Shown here: positions 31,548 through 43,089 of the stretch, one piece after another
Layout of the letters: each line of letters opens with the position of its first letter
Numbering within the stretch: position 1 is the stretch's first letter
Assembly (NCBI GenBank): GCA_022414725.1
Contig: CM039462.1
Location: forward strand, 19,371,868-19,435,867
Reading direction: 5' to 3'
DNA length: 64,000 nt
From: Microglena sp. YARC
Lineage: Eukaryota > Chlorophyta > Chlorophyceae > Chlamydomonadales > Chlamydomonadaceae
The notes under the pieces: generated by a model
Database searches by the model: none
Told to the model about the DNA's origin: nothing
The model's input: the letters and a program-made list of their open reading frames with translations, nothing else
Made by a program: the position numbers and the translations under genes

Positions 31548-31849
31548 TTTCTTTCCTTAAGTTCTTACCCAAGAAAGCTGTGTCTGACATAGCAGAGCTC
31601 ACTAACTAGAGGGGCAAACAGATGCATCGCCCTTCATGGACGCACAAACACACACACATGTACACGCATACATACACATATACGCACTCAGACACACACA
31701 CTTACATGTATGGACATCATGCATCCTAACACACTCACACACACGTACGCAAGTGCTTTGTCTAGAGGCATCCTACACCCCACCCCGAGCCCACAAAAAA
31801 GGCCAACAGCCAGCTGATCGGGGGCGTCATTCTACTGCAGTTAGATACT

Positions 31850-32083
31850 TTGTATGGTAGAGCCCCTTCCAGTGATATACAATGGTCTAGTGGTAGACCA
31901 GATCGCTTGAGGAAGAAGAGTCGGGGGTTTGACTCCCCCTTCGGTCGCTCTTGGTGTTGCAGGTCGTTGTCAACCGCGATGGTAGCTTGTCCAGGTTGAG
32001 GTAGGAGACCGCTCCCCACCCGCGTACGACGGGCTCCCTTAACACCACGCCCCACCAGGCGTTATCATTACCTTGTATGGTAG
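31850..32083 (+). mobile_element. tRNA-derived SINE with 11-bp target duplication
   Basis: Element 31861-32072 (212 bp), flanked by TTGTATGGTAG at 31850-31860 and 32073-32083. The tRNA-like head has an A-box-like AATGGTCTAGTGGTAGACC and a B-box-like GGGTTTGACTCCC; the tail ends in GGCGTTATCATTACC with no poly-A. Target duplication plus RNA polymerase III boxes support retroposition by a partner LINE. Confidence 0.9.
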
Positions 32084-34407
32084 TGGGATTTCAGATCATC
32101 TCAGCGGAGTACCAGTTTGGTTTACAGCAATCACCTAACCCATGATCGATGCTGCTCATGCTACAAGCTCTATTCATGTTCCTTGTGCTGGTGCTGGTGC
32201 TGGTTCATGCTGCTGGTGTTGGTGCTGGTTGGTGCTGGTTGCTGTTGGTGTTGGTGCTGGTTGCTGTTGGTGTTGGTGCTGGTTCCTTGTGCTGGTGCTG
32301 GTGCTGGTGCTGGTGCTGGTTCATGCTGCTGGTGTGGTTGTTGATGCGCCTCGTAGCAAGCCTTGTTTGGATCAATGTGTGTGGTAGTCTAATGTTATAT
32401 TTAATTCAAACCCCAATTGTGTGGTGTACCTCAATTTATCTACATTTACATTACTTTATTAATTTCACCCCAGGAGATGGGTCTCCCGACACAAAAGAGC
32501 GACACCAAGGATTCAGTTCGAATGGCGTTGCCACTCCTAAAAAAATAGTGATATGAGCACTAAGGGTGGAAGATACCGACCCTGAACCAAACTAACATTC
32601 ACCGCTACCCCTATTGACCACGGCAGACCAGCTCCATGCCATGGTCGTTAGAAGCGGAACTAGAAAACCACCGCGTTGCCTCTCCTACAAAACAGTAGGT
32701 AGTGGGAGCATCCTAACTGGTCACCAGTTAGGGAAGTGTTTACAAGTTCCAGGTCGTATGCAGGCGTATGGAAAAGTTTTGTACTGGTTGGCCAGACTTG
32801 CCCTGAGCAAATATTTCCGAAGGCAGAAGCAAGTATTCAAACCATAGCAAGATATGCTTTGGTTTCTTTGACGAACAATCTATTGAATGCATTCGTCTAA
32901 TATTATTGTACGCACTTTCACAGTCCAGGGCTAGGCTAATAGGCTAAATGACAACTTTTACTGCTGGAGACGGCAAGCAGCAAAATTATTAGTTGACATT
33001 GGTTGGCATCGGTTCATTCGGTTGGCATAGGCACCAGGTTGACACTTATCTGGCTGTTGGGTCCACACGGACTGAAGTCACAAAAGTGTAGCCAAGACAA
33101 ACAAGAATAATAGCTTGCCGTCGGGTTCCAAGAGCGTTGCTGTTATTATTCGCCCTGACAAAAGCTTTTACCCAAAGCGATGGGAGGAGCGCAATGGTTC
33201 CAAATAAGGACCAGGGAAAGAACAAGCCAGGCCGTCTGTTCGTCCAATGCTCAGGCGATCAAGCCTCCTGCGGGGACGGAAGATAAAGAGTGTCGACCCC
33301 CCTCGCCTAGGGCGCCCAATAGCTCCACGCATCGTGCCTGGATGCCCCAGGGAATTTGAGTTCTTCTTACACGATTCTTCAGCCAACTCTGGGCTGCTCA
33401 CTGTCGGCCAATTCCAACCCCCCCTTCACAGTACCTTCAATTCCAAAGTTGTAATTGAAGTTCAAACCTTTGACTACCGTATTCAGGTACTGGTAGGCCA
33501 CTGCATTTTTGGTATTTGTTCATTCAGTTATAAAAAACCCTGAAACCCTGAACCCTGGATGGGTTCCATTCAGCCCTTTGGCTATTCAGGTATTGGAGGG
33601 CCAGTCCCTACCATAATGGTGTTTTCCCCTAAGTTGGATTAAAACCCGGATGGCTCAAACTCTAAACTTTAGATGTAAGCGATACATGAGTTAAGTGGTT
33701 GAGCGAGAATGTTAGCAAAATCGTGCAGACCGATTATAAATGCTTTAACCTCCTCAAATCCCCAAGGCACCGAGCACTGTCGATTTTTAAAGTTTAGGCC
33801 CAAATCAAGGGGAGGGGGGGAAAAAGTGAAAGACCCCATCCCCAAAAAGTGCTGAGGCACCCGTACTCAGACCCCCCCCCCCCCCCCCCCCCCCCTCGGC
33901 CCCGGAACCCACTGCACAGTCACTGTCTCAGCCACCACTTAGTGTAATGGTGTCTAATTAGGCTCATTTTACACGGTTTTCAAAGGCCTATCTATTGAGG
34001 TTGGTCTAGAGACAATTGGGAATGTTTGAAACATAGAAAATCATCATCATCAATGTAACATTGGTTGGTGGGAGTTGTGGGTCAGGGCCCCTTGGCCCCT
34101 AATGTGTCCACCTTCAATATTCTTCAATAACCAGGCCTTCAATCCAAGCTTCAATCAGGCATTAAATAATCAGCCTTGCACGCAAGAGAATTCTGAAGGC
34201 GCTCTATGTTTCCGTGGTCGCCGCTAAGCATTTGTTTACCGCACTTTCGCAGGTAGTGCCCTTTGATTGTGGGTCCATCGAATAACATCAACTAGCACTA
34301 GTCACCAGAACGAAAACAGACGCACAGTGACGGAAAGGGAAAAAGAAGAAAGAGGTCTCGCTCTGTACATCGTTGTACAAGTGTTGGTTAGGGCGTTGTG
34401 TGTGGGG

Positions 34408-34500
<93 letters not shown>

Positions 34501-34538
34501 CTGGATCCCCCCCCCCACCACCACCACCACCACCACCA

Positions 34539-34582
<44 letters not shown>

Positions 34583-35256
34583 GCCCTGGGCAAAATATGT
34601 GGTGGGTCTCTCCCCCAATAGCATTTTTGGACTGGTATTTAGTAGAGGAACACCCTAGTTCCACTCCCATGTCATTCTGAGGGCTAGAAAAAGTGCCTGG
34701 AAAGTACCTAATTTTTTGAAAATGTCAGATTTTTTCCTTGACCCCCCCCCTCCCCCCCCCCCCCCCCCCCCGCGGCCCCAAACTTAGGAGGACCGTTACT
34801 TTTTTTCTACTAGGCCAAATCAAGAAGCAAAACCGAATTCTTCATCCTCTCTATGATATCTACAAAGTTGGACGATGGGGTCATTTTGGTTACAAGTTGC
34901 CCCCCCCCTGGCCCAAATCTAAAAAATATCCCTGGAGGTAAATGCCTGCTTCCTGTGACCAGCGAACAGCGAACATGTTTGCGAACAGCGAGAGGCCTGG
35001 ACAGCGTGGACGTATTTAAGGGGGCGAACCAGTTCAGCGGACCATTTTGCAGCGGCTCAGCGGCCATTTGCTTGCCTTCGAACATGGAGTACTTCAGGAC
35101 ACACATTTCTGTCGCTCGTCTAGATACCAATTCTGCATGCGCTTGTCGTGAACACAAACCAGAGTCCAACCAACTGTTTGTTTTTCAAACTCATACCTAT
35201 AGTATCGATACATTCATCCCGTCAATCAATCTCTGCGCTTTTTCGAATCGCCAACC
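32084..35256. other. Intergenic region before the PIH gene
   Basis: Holds a GGTGCTGGTGCTGGTT repeat (32180-32335), a short dispersed repeat (33375-33440), C runs at 33870-33895 and 34740-34771, and a GA microsatellite directly followed by C run, CCA and CA repeats (34408-34580). No gene recognised. The PIH promoter must lie near 34900-35250 but shows no clear TATA-like or other motif. Confidence 0.6.
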
Positions 35257-35325
35257 ATGGGTATTTCCGATGAGGAGCGACAGAGCCTTGATAGCACTCT
35301 GAAGGATTTGAAACTTTCGGGTGAC
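35257..35325 (+). CDS. PIH gene exon with start codon
   Basis: ATG in ACCATGG context; 23 codons; donor GTAAGT. Upstream in-frame extension is not supported by an acceptor. Confidence 0.85.
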
Positions 35326-38300
35326 GTAAGTTTCGGCCCTGCGAGTTCTCAGCAACCTGGTTTGTTTAACAATCCAGCACTTGGACGGTGTCTCATGGGA
35401 AAACGCCCTATCATCCGCAGGAGGTGGACAAATTCACTAAAGCCTTTAAGGATCCTGAATTCCTGAAGATGTTTGAGGATTATGCTAAGGAGGTGTCAGA
35501 TCCAAAGGTACGCGACTTATTGCTTCCATGCGCGACCCCATACATGGAGCAGTTTAACATGTCTTCTTCGTTACGGACGCTTTGCTGTTACGCGCAAATG
35601 TCGCCAAGTCATTCATATCGAAAATTGCGTCGCATCATAATGCAGGTGAAGGCGGAGACGGATGCGTATTTGCGCCAGGTGGAGCACGAGGGCCGAATTG
35701 AGGAGGTGTACGGCAAGGGCGTACAGCTGGTCATGCCTGAGCAAAATTATGTGGTCAAAACACAGCAGCTTGGCACTGGAGAGAAAGTCTTTATCAACGT
35801 GTGTGTCTCTGAAAAGGTGAGGTTGGAGATATTTTGGCATGCCCATGCACTCCGGCCGCATGGCTGCATGGACGCTTGCATGGATGCATGGGCCTCCGCC
35901 TTCACTTTCAGCAATTCATTGGATCATCTGGGGTTCGTTGGAATAGGCCGAAGTTCATTCTTCATACCTCAGGCCAAATTTGGGACAATTCTCCCAGAAT
36001 TCTCGTGACAATTTCGAGATATTTTGGGTATGCCCATACACTCTGCCCACATGGCCATAAAGACGCATGCATGGATGCATGTGCCCCCGCCATTGCATTT
36101 CTTCTCAGCTACCAGCAGCAGCTTCTCGGCAGCTCCCTGAGACTGCCACTGGGCCAAACCCAAAGATGACAGGAGCGCCGGAAAGCTGACAATATCAGCT
36201 TCCTGGTGCACGAGGTTGTTTATGGTTTGGATGGAGAGAGAGCCCGGGGAGCAGCCTAGCAGCTGCTGATCGTAGCTGAAAAGAAAAGCTATGGCCTCTG
36301 CCTGGGCTTTAATCTGCGCTCTGTGCTAAGATGCCATCTCGTGGGAGTAGGGGTTGAGAAAAAGTGTTCATCGTAAATAAACTGAAAACATGATATGGGA
36401 GGTACAGAAGTTGAGCTAGAAGCCCCTTTCAGCAATATGCAATGGTCTAGTGGTTGACTAGATCGCTTGAGGATGAAGAGTCGGGGGTTCGACTCCCCCT
36501 TCGATCGCTCTTGGCGATGCAGGTCGTCGTCAACCGCGATGGTAGCTTGTCCAGCTGAGGTAGGAGACCGCTCCCCACCCGCGTACAACGGGCTCCCTTA
36601 ACACCACGCCCCACCAGGCGTTATCATTACCTAAGTTGAGCTAGTGCAATCTGCATGCATGGCCTGGGGGACAGATAGGTTCGCATGGGGTTTCATTATA
36701 TTACATCACATAACAACCCATCAATAATTAACTAGTACGCCTTACTACAAGGGGTGAGGTTGAGGGGGCCAGCCCGTTTGCTTTCACTAGGTCCAACCAC
36801 CTTTTATAACAACCTATAATAGATTAATATCCGTCACTTATCACTCGGGTGCCGACAAAGGAGCCTGTTATTATAGTACATCACATTACACTGTCATATT
36901 CAGAGCAGCATTACACTGTCATGTACAGAGCAACATTACACTGTCATATATAGGGAACGGCAATATGACATCATATGATATCATGTCATCATATGATATC
37001 AAATAATGCCGGCAGTCTGGCTAGGATAAAGTTACCATTTAAATACAATATCGTATGATGCAATTTGTCTGATATCATATGATATATTGATATCATACTC
37101 TCCTTTGGCCAACCTCATATGATATGCCGATCCCTAGTCATTTACAGTGCAGGGTATGATCTTCATGCTCATGCAATCTGCATGCAGGGCCTTGGACACC
37201 TGTTTTCTTCTTCGTGCGACGCGTCGCAAATTGAGCGACTCGGTGCGACCCCAGTGCGACGCACTGACCCTCAAACCTCGCGGAGCGCAAAGCCCGGGAG
37301 ATTTGGGAAGCAAATCTGACTAGTTTAGTCGGACCCATGCGTTGCCATGCAGCGACGGAATGGCGGGGTGTCGCACACAAAAAAGTGCTGTACCAGTTCT
37401 GTACCTGGGATTTGTTTTCCCGCTATATATAGCAATCGCTAGTTTTGACCCAGTTTTACAGTTTTTTGTGTGTGTGTGTGTGTGTTCCCTATCTCTGAGA
37501 TTAATGGCCCTAAAAAGCTTTAAAGGGCTGTACAAGTTATAAAGAGCTATAAGAAGCACTGAAATGCTGTCCCAGGAGGAGGCCTAAAACCCAAAAGCTA
37601 GAAAAAACCCACTTTCAGATTTGAAACAAAATCCCTGTTCTGTACCGGTTGCAGATTGACAAAGCCTCCAAACACTGCTTTTATATCCGAAAAACCCTTC
37701 CAATCTATTATTTAATAAATTTTATTTATTAAATAATCCATTCATTGTTGTGTTTAATTTAATAAATTTTATTTATTAAATAATCCATTCATTGTTGTGT
37801 ATTGCAGATTGGCAAAGCCTCCAAAAACTGCTTTTATATCTGAAAAAACAAAAAATTAATATACACAAAAACTACTGTCCTGTGTGGTGTGCTGCAAATT
37901 GACAAAGCCTCCAAACGCTGCTTTTATATCTGGATTTTTTTAAATATAAAACAACTTCTGTCCTGTGTTGTGTGTTGCAGAAAAACAAAGCCACAAAACA
38001 CTTTTTTCTTCCAGATATAAGAAAACAATTGTAACATAAAATTACTTCTGTCCGGTGTTGTGTGTTGCAGATTGACAAAGCCTCCAAACACTGCTTCTAT
38101 GTCTGATAAAAACAAAAAATTAATATGAAAATTACGTCTGTCCTGTGTTGTGTGCTGCAGATTGACAAAGCCTCCAAACGTTCTGGCAAGTCCGCTGATG
38201 GTAAGACTGGCTCCTTCTTCGACGTTCCTCTCAGTTTGGGAAATATGAAGAAGGGTACCGACAAGACAAGTGCAGAGTGCTCTGTGTTTGATTTTGTGGT

Positions 38301-38893
38301 TCACCCCGAAACCATCAAGATGGGCGAGGAAACCCCTGCCATTCGCAATTTGGTGGTGGAAACGGTGAGTTCAGGGTTTAAGGTTTAGGGTTGGGGTGGA
38401 AACGGCGAGTTCAGGGTTTAGGGTTGGTGGTGGAAACGGTGAGTTCAGGGTTTAGGGTTGGGTAGGAGGAGTTAAGGGTTTTTGGTTGGGTTTAGGTTTT
38501 TGGTCGGGTGAGAAGAGTGTGGAGGGACAAACGAGGGGGAGGAGGAAATGAGGGAGAAGAAGAGGTGGGACAGATTGGAGAGGAACTAAGGGAGGGGGTG
38601 AGGGTGAGGGGGGGGGGGGGGGGCAGAGGAGATATTGGAGGGGGGGATGAGGTGTGTGGGATGGGGGTGGGGGCTCATGAAGTGCAGGACCGTGTTGATT
38701 GTATTTTTTTTTTTTAATTAATCAATTGATTAATTCATTAATTATAGATCTTCATTGCTTACTCGTTTCGTGCCCTTCATTTGCACCCTAGGCCATGGAC
38801 AAGATTGAAACCATTCACACCGATTGGAAGCTGGACAGGAAGTACAAAATCCCCAAGATGAAGTACAAGAAGACAGAGGGCTGCCCTAAGTAA
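35257..38893 (+). CDS. PIH1-domain (Kintoun-like) dynein assembly factor, complete
   Basis: Five exons (35257-35325, 35421-35507, 35646-35816, 38161-38364, 38792-38893), all phase 0, encode 210 residues from an ATG in the context ACCATGG to TAA. A short acidic head (MGISDEERQSLDSTLKDLKL) is followed by FLKMFEDYAKEVSDP, PEQNYVVKTQQLG and KVFINVCVSEK, then VPLSLGNMKKGTDK, VFDFVVHPETIKM and LDRKYKIPKMKYKK. This is the order of the PIH1 domain in Kintoun/DNAAF2-type proteins, HSP90-R2TP co-factors that pre-assemble axonemal dynein in the cytoplasm. It is far shorter than animal Kintoun and ends just after the PIH1 domain, so it may be a PIH1D-type paralogue. Confidence 0.88.
35421..35507 (+). CDS. 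PIH gene exon 2
   Basis: Acceptor ATCCGCAG, donor GTACGC. Encodes EVDKFTKAFKDPEFLKMFED then YAKEVSDPK. The following 138-bp intron is open in the same frame, so intron retention would not cause a stop. Confidence 0.88.
35646..35816 (+). CDS. PIH gene exon 3, PIH1 core
   Basis: Acceptor TAATGCAG, donor GTGAGG, 57 codons. Contains PEQNYVVKTQQLGTGEKVFI then NVCVSEK, the N-terminal PIH1 signature. Confidence 0.92.
36083..36301. mobile_element. hAT-like MITE family D (longer-TIR subfamily)
   Basis: Element 36091-36293; left CATTGCATTTCTTCTCAGCT, right end reversed CATAGCTTTTCTTTTCAGCT, both followed by AGCAGC-type blocks. Flanks GCCCCCGC and GCCTCTGC agree at 6 of 8. Confidence 0.7.
36408..36644 (+). 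mobile_element. tRNA-derived SINE with 12-bp target duplication
   Basis: Element about 36420-36632, nearly identical to 31861-32072. B-box GGGGTTCGACTCCCC matches the RNA polymerase III consensus. Flanked by AAGTTGAGCTAG at 36408-36419 and 36633-36644. It sits in a PIH intron in sense orientation. Confidence 0.92.
36943..37144. mobile_element. hAT-like MITE family B
   Basis: Element 36951-37136, TAGGGAACGGC to GCCGATCCCTA, flanked by GTCATATA and GTCATTTA (7 of 8). Confidence 0.82.
37195..37385 (+). mobile_element. Inverted-repeat element family F
   Basis: From CTTCGTGCGACGCGTCGC to GTGTCGCACACAAAAAA, with the CTGACTAGTTTAGTCGGACC block shared with 14226-14405 and 39104-39245. Confidence 0.65.
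38161..38364 (+). CDS. PIH gene exon 4
   Basis: Acceptor GTGCTGCAG, 68 codons, donor GTGAGT. Reads IDKASKRSGKSADGKTGSFF then VPLSLGNMKKG and VFDFVVHPETIKMG. Downstream at 38391-38460 the exon end and donor (GGTGGAAACGGTGAGTTCAG) are copied twice more with TTTAGGGTTG spacers. Confidence 0.93.
38792..38893 (+). CDS. PIH gene last exon
   Basis: Acceptor GCACCCTAG, 33 codons plus TAA. Reads AMDKIETIHTDWKLDRKYKI then PKMKYKKTEGCPK, the end of the PIH1 domain. Confidence 0.92.
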   Translation, partial: AMDKIETIHTDWKLDRKYKIPKMKYKKTEGCPK

Positions 38894-38911
38894 GTTGGTT
38901 CGATCCACTGT

Positions 38912-39245
38912 TTTGGGCGAAGCCTCCAGATTCACCATGTTGTCCGTTTGACCGACCGACCGTCCGACTGACCAACCAAAATCACGAAGCCTGACACGCC
39001 AGCCAAGTATCTCATAGCTAACTGGCTACAGTCAGCTCCATCGTTGCCACCTGCCGTTCCGTTGCCAACACACTCAACCAATTTTCCAATTTTAGGACTT
39101 GTTTCTTCGCGCGACGGGTTGTCAATTGAGCAACTCGGTGCGACCCCAGTGCGACGCGCTGCCCCCCGAACCCTTCGGAGCGTGCAGCCAGGGAGGGTTG
39201 GGGGGGTATTTCTGACTAGTTTAGCCAGACCCATGTGTCACCATG
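38912..39245. repeat. Family G repeat fused to family F repeat
   Basis: 38912-39103 is family G (GTTTGACCGACC, CCAATTTTCC, AGGACTTG). 39104-39245 is family F starting CGCGCGACGGG. The two are directly abutted just after the PIH stop. Confidence 0.7.
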
Positions 39246-39360
39246 CAGCAACTGAACAGTGAGCATGGCATGAATGAACGCCATATTCACTTCCTATGAT
39301 GGAGTAGGTGGATGATCAGTAATAGTGACACAGCCTGTATCACGCACGCACTGCCTCAAT

Positions 39361-40790
39361 TAAAGTGAAACAGGCTGTATCACACACGCCGTCATACAGC
39401 CTGCTTCACGCACGCACTGCCTCAATAACAGTGATACAGCCTGTATCACGCATGCTATTAACCACCATGAAGGTGTGACCACCATGAAGGTGTGACCACA
39501 CTGCCTATTAACCACCATGAAGGTGTGACCACCATGAAGGTGTAACCACCATGAAGGTGTGACCACACTGCCTATTAACCACCATGAAGGTGTGACCACC
39601 ATGATGGTGTAACCACCATGAAGGTGTGACCACCATGAAGGTGTAACCACCATGAAGGTGTGACCACCATGAAGGTGTGACCACCATGAAGGTGTGACCA
39701 CCATGAAGGTGTGACACCATGAAGGGTGTGACCACATGAAAGTGTGACCACACCTGCCTATTAAACCATGAAGGGTGTGACCACCATGAAGGTGTGACCA
39801 CACTGCCCTAAACATAACCACCATGAAGGTGTAACCACCATGAAGGTGTAACCACCATGAAGTGGTGACCACCAATGAAGGTGTGGACCCACACTGCCTA
39901 TTAACCACCATGAAGGTGTGACCACACTGCCTATTAACCACCATGAAGGTGTGACCACACTGCCTATTAACCACCATGAAGGTGTGACCACCATGAAGGT
40001 GTAACCACCATGGAGGTGTGACCACCATGAAGGTGTAACCACCATGAAGGTGTGACCACCATGAAGGTGTGAGCACCATGAAGGTGTAACCACCATGACG
40101 GTGTGACCACCATGAAGGTGTGACCACACTGCCTATTAACCACCATGAAGGTGTAACCACCATGAAGGTGTGACCACCATGAAGGTGTGACCACACTGCC
40201 TATTAACCACCATGAAGGTGTGACCACACTGCCTATTAACCACCATGAAGGTGTAACCACCATGAAGGTGTGACCACCATGAAGGTGTGACCACACTGCC
40301 TATTAACCACCATGAAGGTGTGCCCACCATGAAGGTGTAACCACCATGAAGGTGTGACCACCATGAAGGTGTGACCACACTGCCTATTAACCACCATGAA
40401 GGTGTGACCACATTGCCTATTAACCACCATGAAGGTGTGACCACCGTGAAGGTGTAACCACCATGAAGGTGTGACCACCATGAAGGTGTGACCACACTGC
40501 CTATTAACCACCATGAAGGTGTGACCACCATGAAGGTGTAACCAACATGAAGGTGTGACCACCATGAAGGTGTGACCACACTGCCTATTAAACACCATGA
40601 AGGTGTGACCACCATGAAGGTGTAACCACCATGACGGTGTGACCACCATGAAGGTGTGACCACACTGCCTATTAACCACCATGAAGGTGTGACCACCATG
40701 AAGGTGTAACCACCATGAAGGTGTGACCACCATGAAGGTGTGACCACACTGCCTATTAACCACCATGAAGGTCTGACCACACTGCCTTCT
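39361..40790. repeat. Long tandem array of 16-17-bp unit with higher-order structure
   Basis: The unit ACCATGAAGGTGTGACC repeats about 80 times, punctuated by CACACTGCCTATTA every 50-115 bp. 39361-39450 carries GATACAGCCTGTATCACGCA repeats. All ORFs inside are artefacts. A cluster of single-base indels at 39700-39900 stands out from the otherwise clean array. Confidence 0.95.
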
Positions 40791-40829
40791 CTCTGGGGGA
40801 GCCACCCCCACTAGTTGATCTAGGTAATG

Positions 40830-40947
40830 CATCCAGAAGCTAACATCACATGCATTCTGATGCAGCTGAAAGCTATGAGATTGGCGCAGTGGCTGGCCAA
40901 TGGAGCTGGCTGGAAGCTGCCATGAGTAGTCCAAAAAGTAAACAGTG
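40830..40947. mobile_element. Partial family D MITE
   Basis: Right part only: GATGCAGCTGAAAGCTATGA, GAGCTGGC.GGAAGCTGCCAT and the terminal AAACAGTG, close to the 13925-14127 copy. Confidence 0.6.
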
Positions 40948-40999
40948 GCCATGCTGCCAGCAGTGATCGGTTGATCTTAGTTGACCTCGAGATCTTACA

Positions 41000-41806
41000 G
41001 AAATCTAAATCTTGCTCACCATACTGCCTCTCCTCCAGGCCTCATGCGCTCTCCTCCCAAACAGCACCCAGCTCAACAATCAGAAATCTAACTCTTGCCC
41101 TCCCCTCTGCCTCTCCTTCAGGCCTCATGTGCCAGCCTTCTGTGCTTCAAGAAGCGAGGGGCGAAGCAGTGATCGGTTTTGACCTTGGTAGACCTCAAGA
41201 ATCTACAAACAGAAATTCTAAACTCTTGCCCCACCCCTCTGCCTCTCCTTCAGGCCTCATGTGCCAGCCTTCTGTGCTTCAAGAAGCGAGGGCGAAGCAG
41301 TGATTGGTTGACCTTGGTTGACTTCAAGATCTACAGACAGAAATCTAACTCTTGCCCACCACAGTGCCTCTCCTCCAGGCCTCATGCGCTCTCCTCTTAA
41401 ACAGCACCCAGCTCTACAAACAGAAATCTAACTCTTGCCCACCCCAGTGCCTTTCGTCCAGGCCTCATGCGCTCTCCTCTTAAACAGCACCCAGCTCTAC
41501 AAACAGAAATCTAACTCTTGCCCACCCCAGTGCCTTTCGTCCAGGCCTCATGCGCTCTCCTCTTAAACAGCACCCAGCTCAAACAGGCCAGAAATCTAAC
41601 TCTTGCCCACTGCCCCGGTGCCTTTTCGTCAGGCCTCATGCGCTCTCCTCTTAAACAGCACCCAGCTCTACAAACAGAAATCTAACTCTTGCGCCACCGC
41701 CGTGACCCCAGTGCCGTCGTCCAGGCCTCATGCGCTCTCCTCCCAAACAGCACCCAGCTCAACAGGCAGAAATCTAACTCTTTGCCCATCCTCTGCCTTC
41801 CTTCAG
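41000..41806. repeat. Array of acceptor-like units
   Basis: About ten units of AGAAATCTAACTCTTGCCCA, CTGCCTCTCCTCCAG, GCCTCATGCGCTCTCC, period 75-125 bp. Each unit has a pyrimidine tract plus CAG, as in the acceptor arrays of the genes. The downstream exon they might copy would start at 41807 (next entry). Confidence 0.8.
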
Positions 41807-42070
41807 ACCTCATGTGCTAGCCTTCCGCGCTCAAGGAAGCGAGGGCGAAGCAGTGGACGGTCGAATCAAGCCCCAGGGTGGAAAGGGTGCGGCACCGATG
41901 GATCCCCCAGCCAACCTCTTGCTCCTGGGGTGCCGCTGGTGCTGCCGGCAAGGCTGCTGCTGCTGCTGCTGCTGCCGCCGCCGGCCAGGGAACAGCAAAC
42001 CAGGGCAGTGGAAAGGGGAGTGGTTTCTCTTTTGCAAAGAAAAATACTGTTTCTGCTGATGAGGAGACGG
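41807..42070 (+). other. Possible exon, unrecognised, Ala/Gly-rich
   Basis: After CCTTCAG at 41800-41806 one frame reads a poly-alanine run (GAAGAAGKAAAAAAAAAAGQ), then GSGKGSGFSFAKKNTVSADE and a possible donor GTGGGC. A decayed copy of the FSFAKKNT segment lies at about 42580-42625. Both the acceptor copies upstream and the copy downstream mimic the pattern of real exons here, but the frame is not clean at the 5' side and no family is recognised. Confidence 0.3.
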
Positions 42071-42072
42071 TG

Positions 42073-42743
42073 GGCTTGGGTTGGGCGTTGGGGTCTGGGT
42101 GCCTGGGTTGGGGTTGGGTGCCGGGTTGGGTTTTTGGGATGGGTGCCGGGTTGGGGTTGGGTTTGGGATGGGTGCCGGGTTGGTTTGGGATGGGTGCCGG
42201 GTTGGGTTGGTTTGGGTGCGGGTTGGGTTGGGCTTGGGTGCCGGGTTGGGTTGGCTTGGGTGCCGGGTTGGGTTTGGGATGGGTGCCGGGTTGGGTTGGG
42301 TTTTGGGATGGGTGCCGGGTTGGGTTTAGGGATGGGTGCCGGGTTGGGTTTGGGATGGGTGCCGGGTTGGGTTTGGGGATGGGTGCCGGGTTGGGTTTGG
42401 GATGGGGTGCCGGGTTTGGGTTGGGTTTTGGGTTGGGTGCCGGGTTGGGGTTGCGTGCCGGATTGGGTTGGGTGCAGGTCGAGGATGGGTGGGTTTTGGG
42501 GTGAGGGGGCGGGGATGAGGGGTGGGTGGGGGTGAGAGGGGTGGGGCTGGGATGAGGGGTGGGGCGGGTGGGCGGGGCGCTTTCTCTTTTGCAAAGAAAA
42601 ATACTGGTCCTGCTGAAGAGGAGGCGGCGAGGTTTTGTGCTTGGTTTGCGCGTCAAGGATGGGTGGGTCCGAGGTGAGGGGAGGGGCAGGGATGAGGGGT
42701 GTTGGGGGGGATAAGGGGTGGGGTGTGGTGAGAATGCTGATGT

Positions 42744-42838
<95 letters not shown>
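42073..42838. repeat. GGGTTGGGT minisatellite and a 92-base G homopolymer
   Basis: 42073-42480 repeats GATGGGTGCCGGGTTGGGTT about 20 times. 42747-42838 is an uninterrupted run of 92 G. Potential G-quadruplex; long ORFs on both strands are artefacts. Confidence 0.95.
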
Positions 42839-42839
<1 letters not shown>

Positions 42840-43089
42840 GAAAAGAGTCAGATTTGGATGAGGTTCTCCGCCCGGTAGATGAACGGGAAATTCGATGGCT
42901 GGGGGGTAATGCAGGGTGAAAACCAACACAGAATACTCAAACAACGATACCAAATACTAAACCAGAAATACCACATCAGAACTGCTAAACGCAAAGATCC
43001 CCTAAAATACTAAACACATAGAAAACCAACAGAATTACTAATCAACCAGAATACAAATACTACACAACCACAGAAAACAACAAAATTCC

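Larger units (their letters stand above)
35817..38160 (+). other. PIH intron 3, a stack of repeats
   Basis: Contains a direct duplication (35822-35900 against 36014-36092), a family-D MITE, a full SINE, a family-B MITE, a family-F element, a duplicated AT-rich palindrome (37700-37800), and five copies of the next exon start with acceptor (TTGCAGATTGACAAAGCCTC) near 37652, 37804, 37889, 37976 and 38066. Confidence 0.85.

Noticed and set aside
31861..31950. A genuine tRNA gene
   Set aside because: B-box and part of the D-arm fit, but the anticodon and acceptor stems do not pair well, and the target duplications around a 212-bp unit show it is a SINE.
39360..40952. ORFs rich in Trp/His on the minus strand
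   Set aside because: Products of the ACCATGAAGGTGTGACC tandem array; no conserved domain and all frames open.
41817..42953. 378-codon proline-rich ORF, minus strand
   Set aside because: Translates the GGGTTGGGT minisatellite and the 92-G homopolymer.
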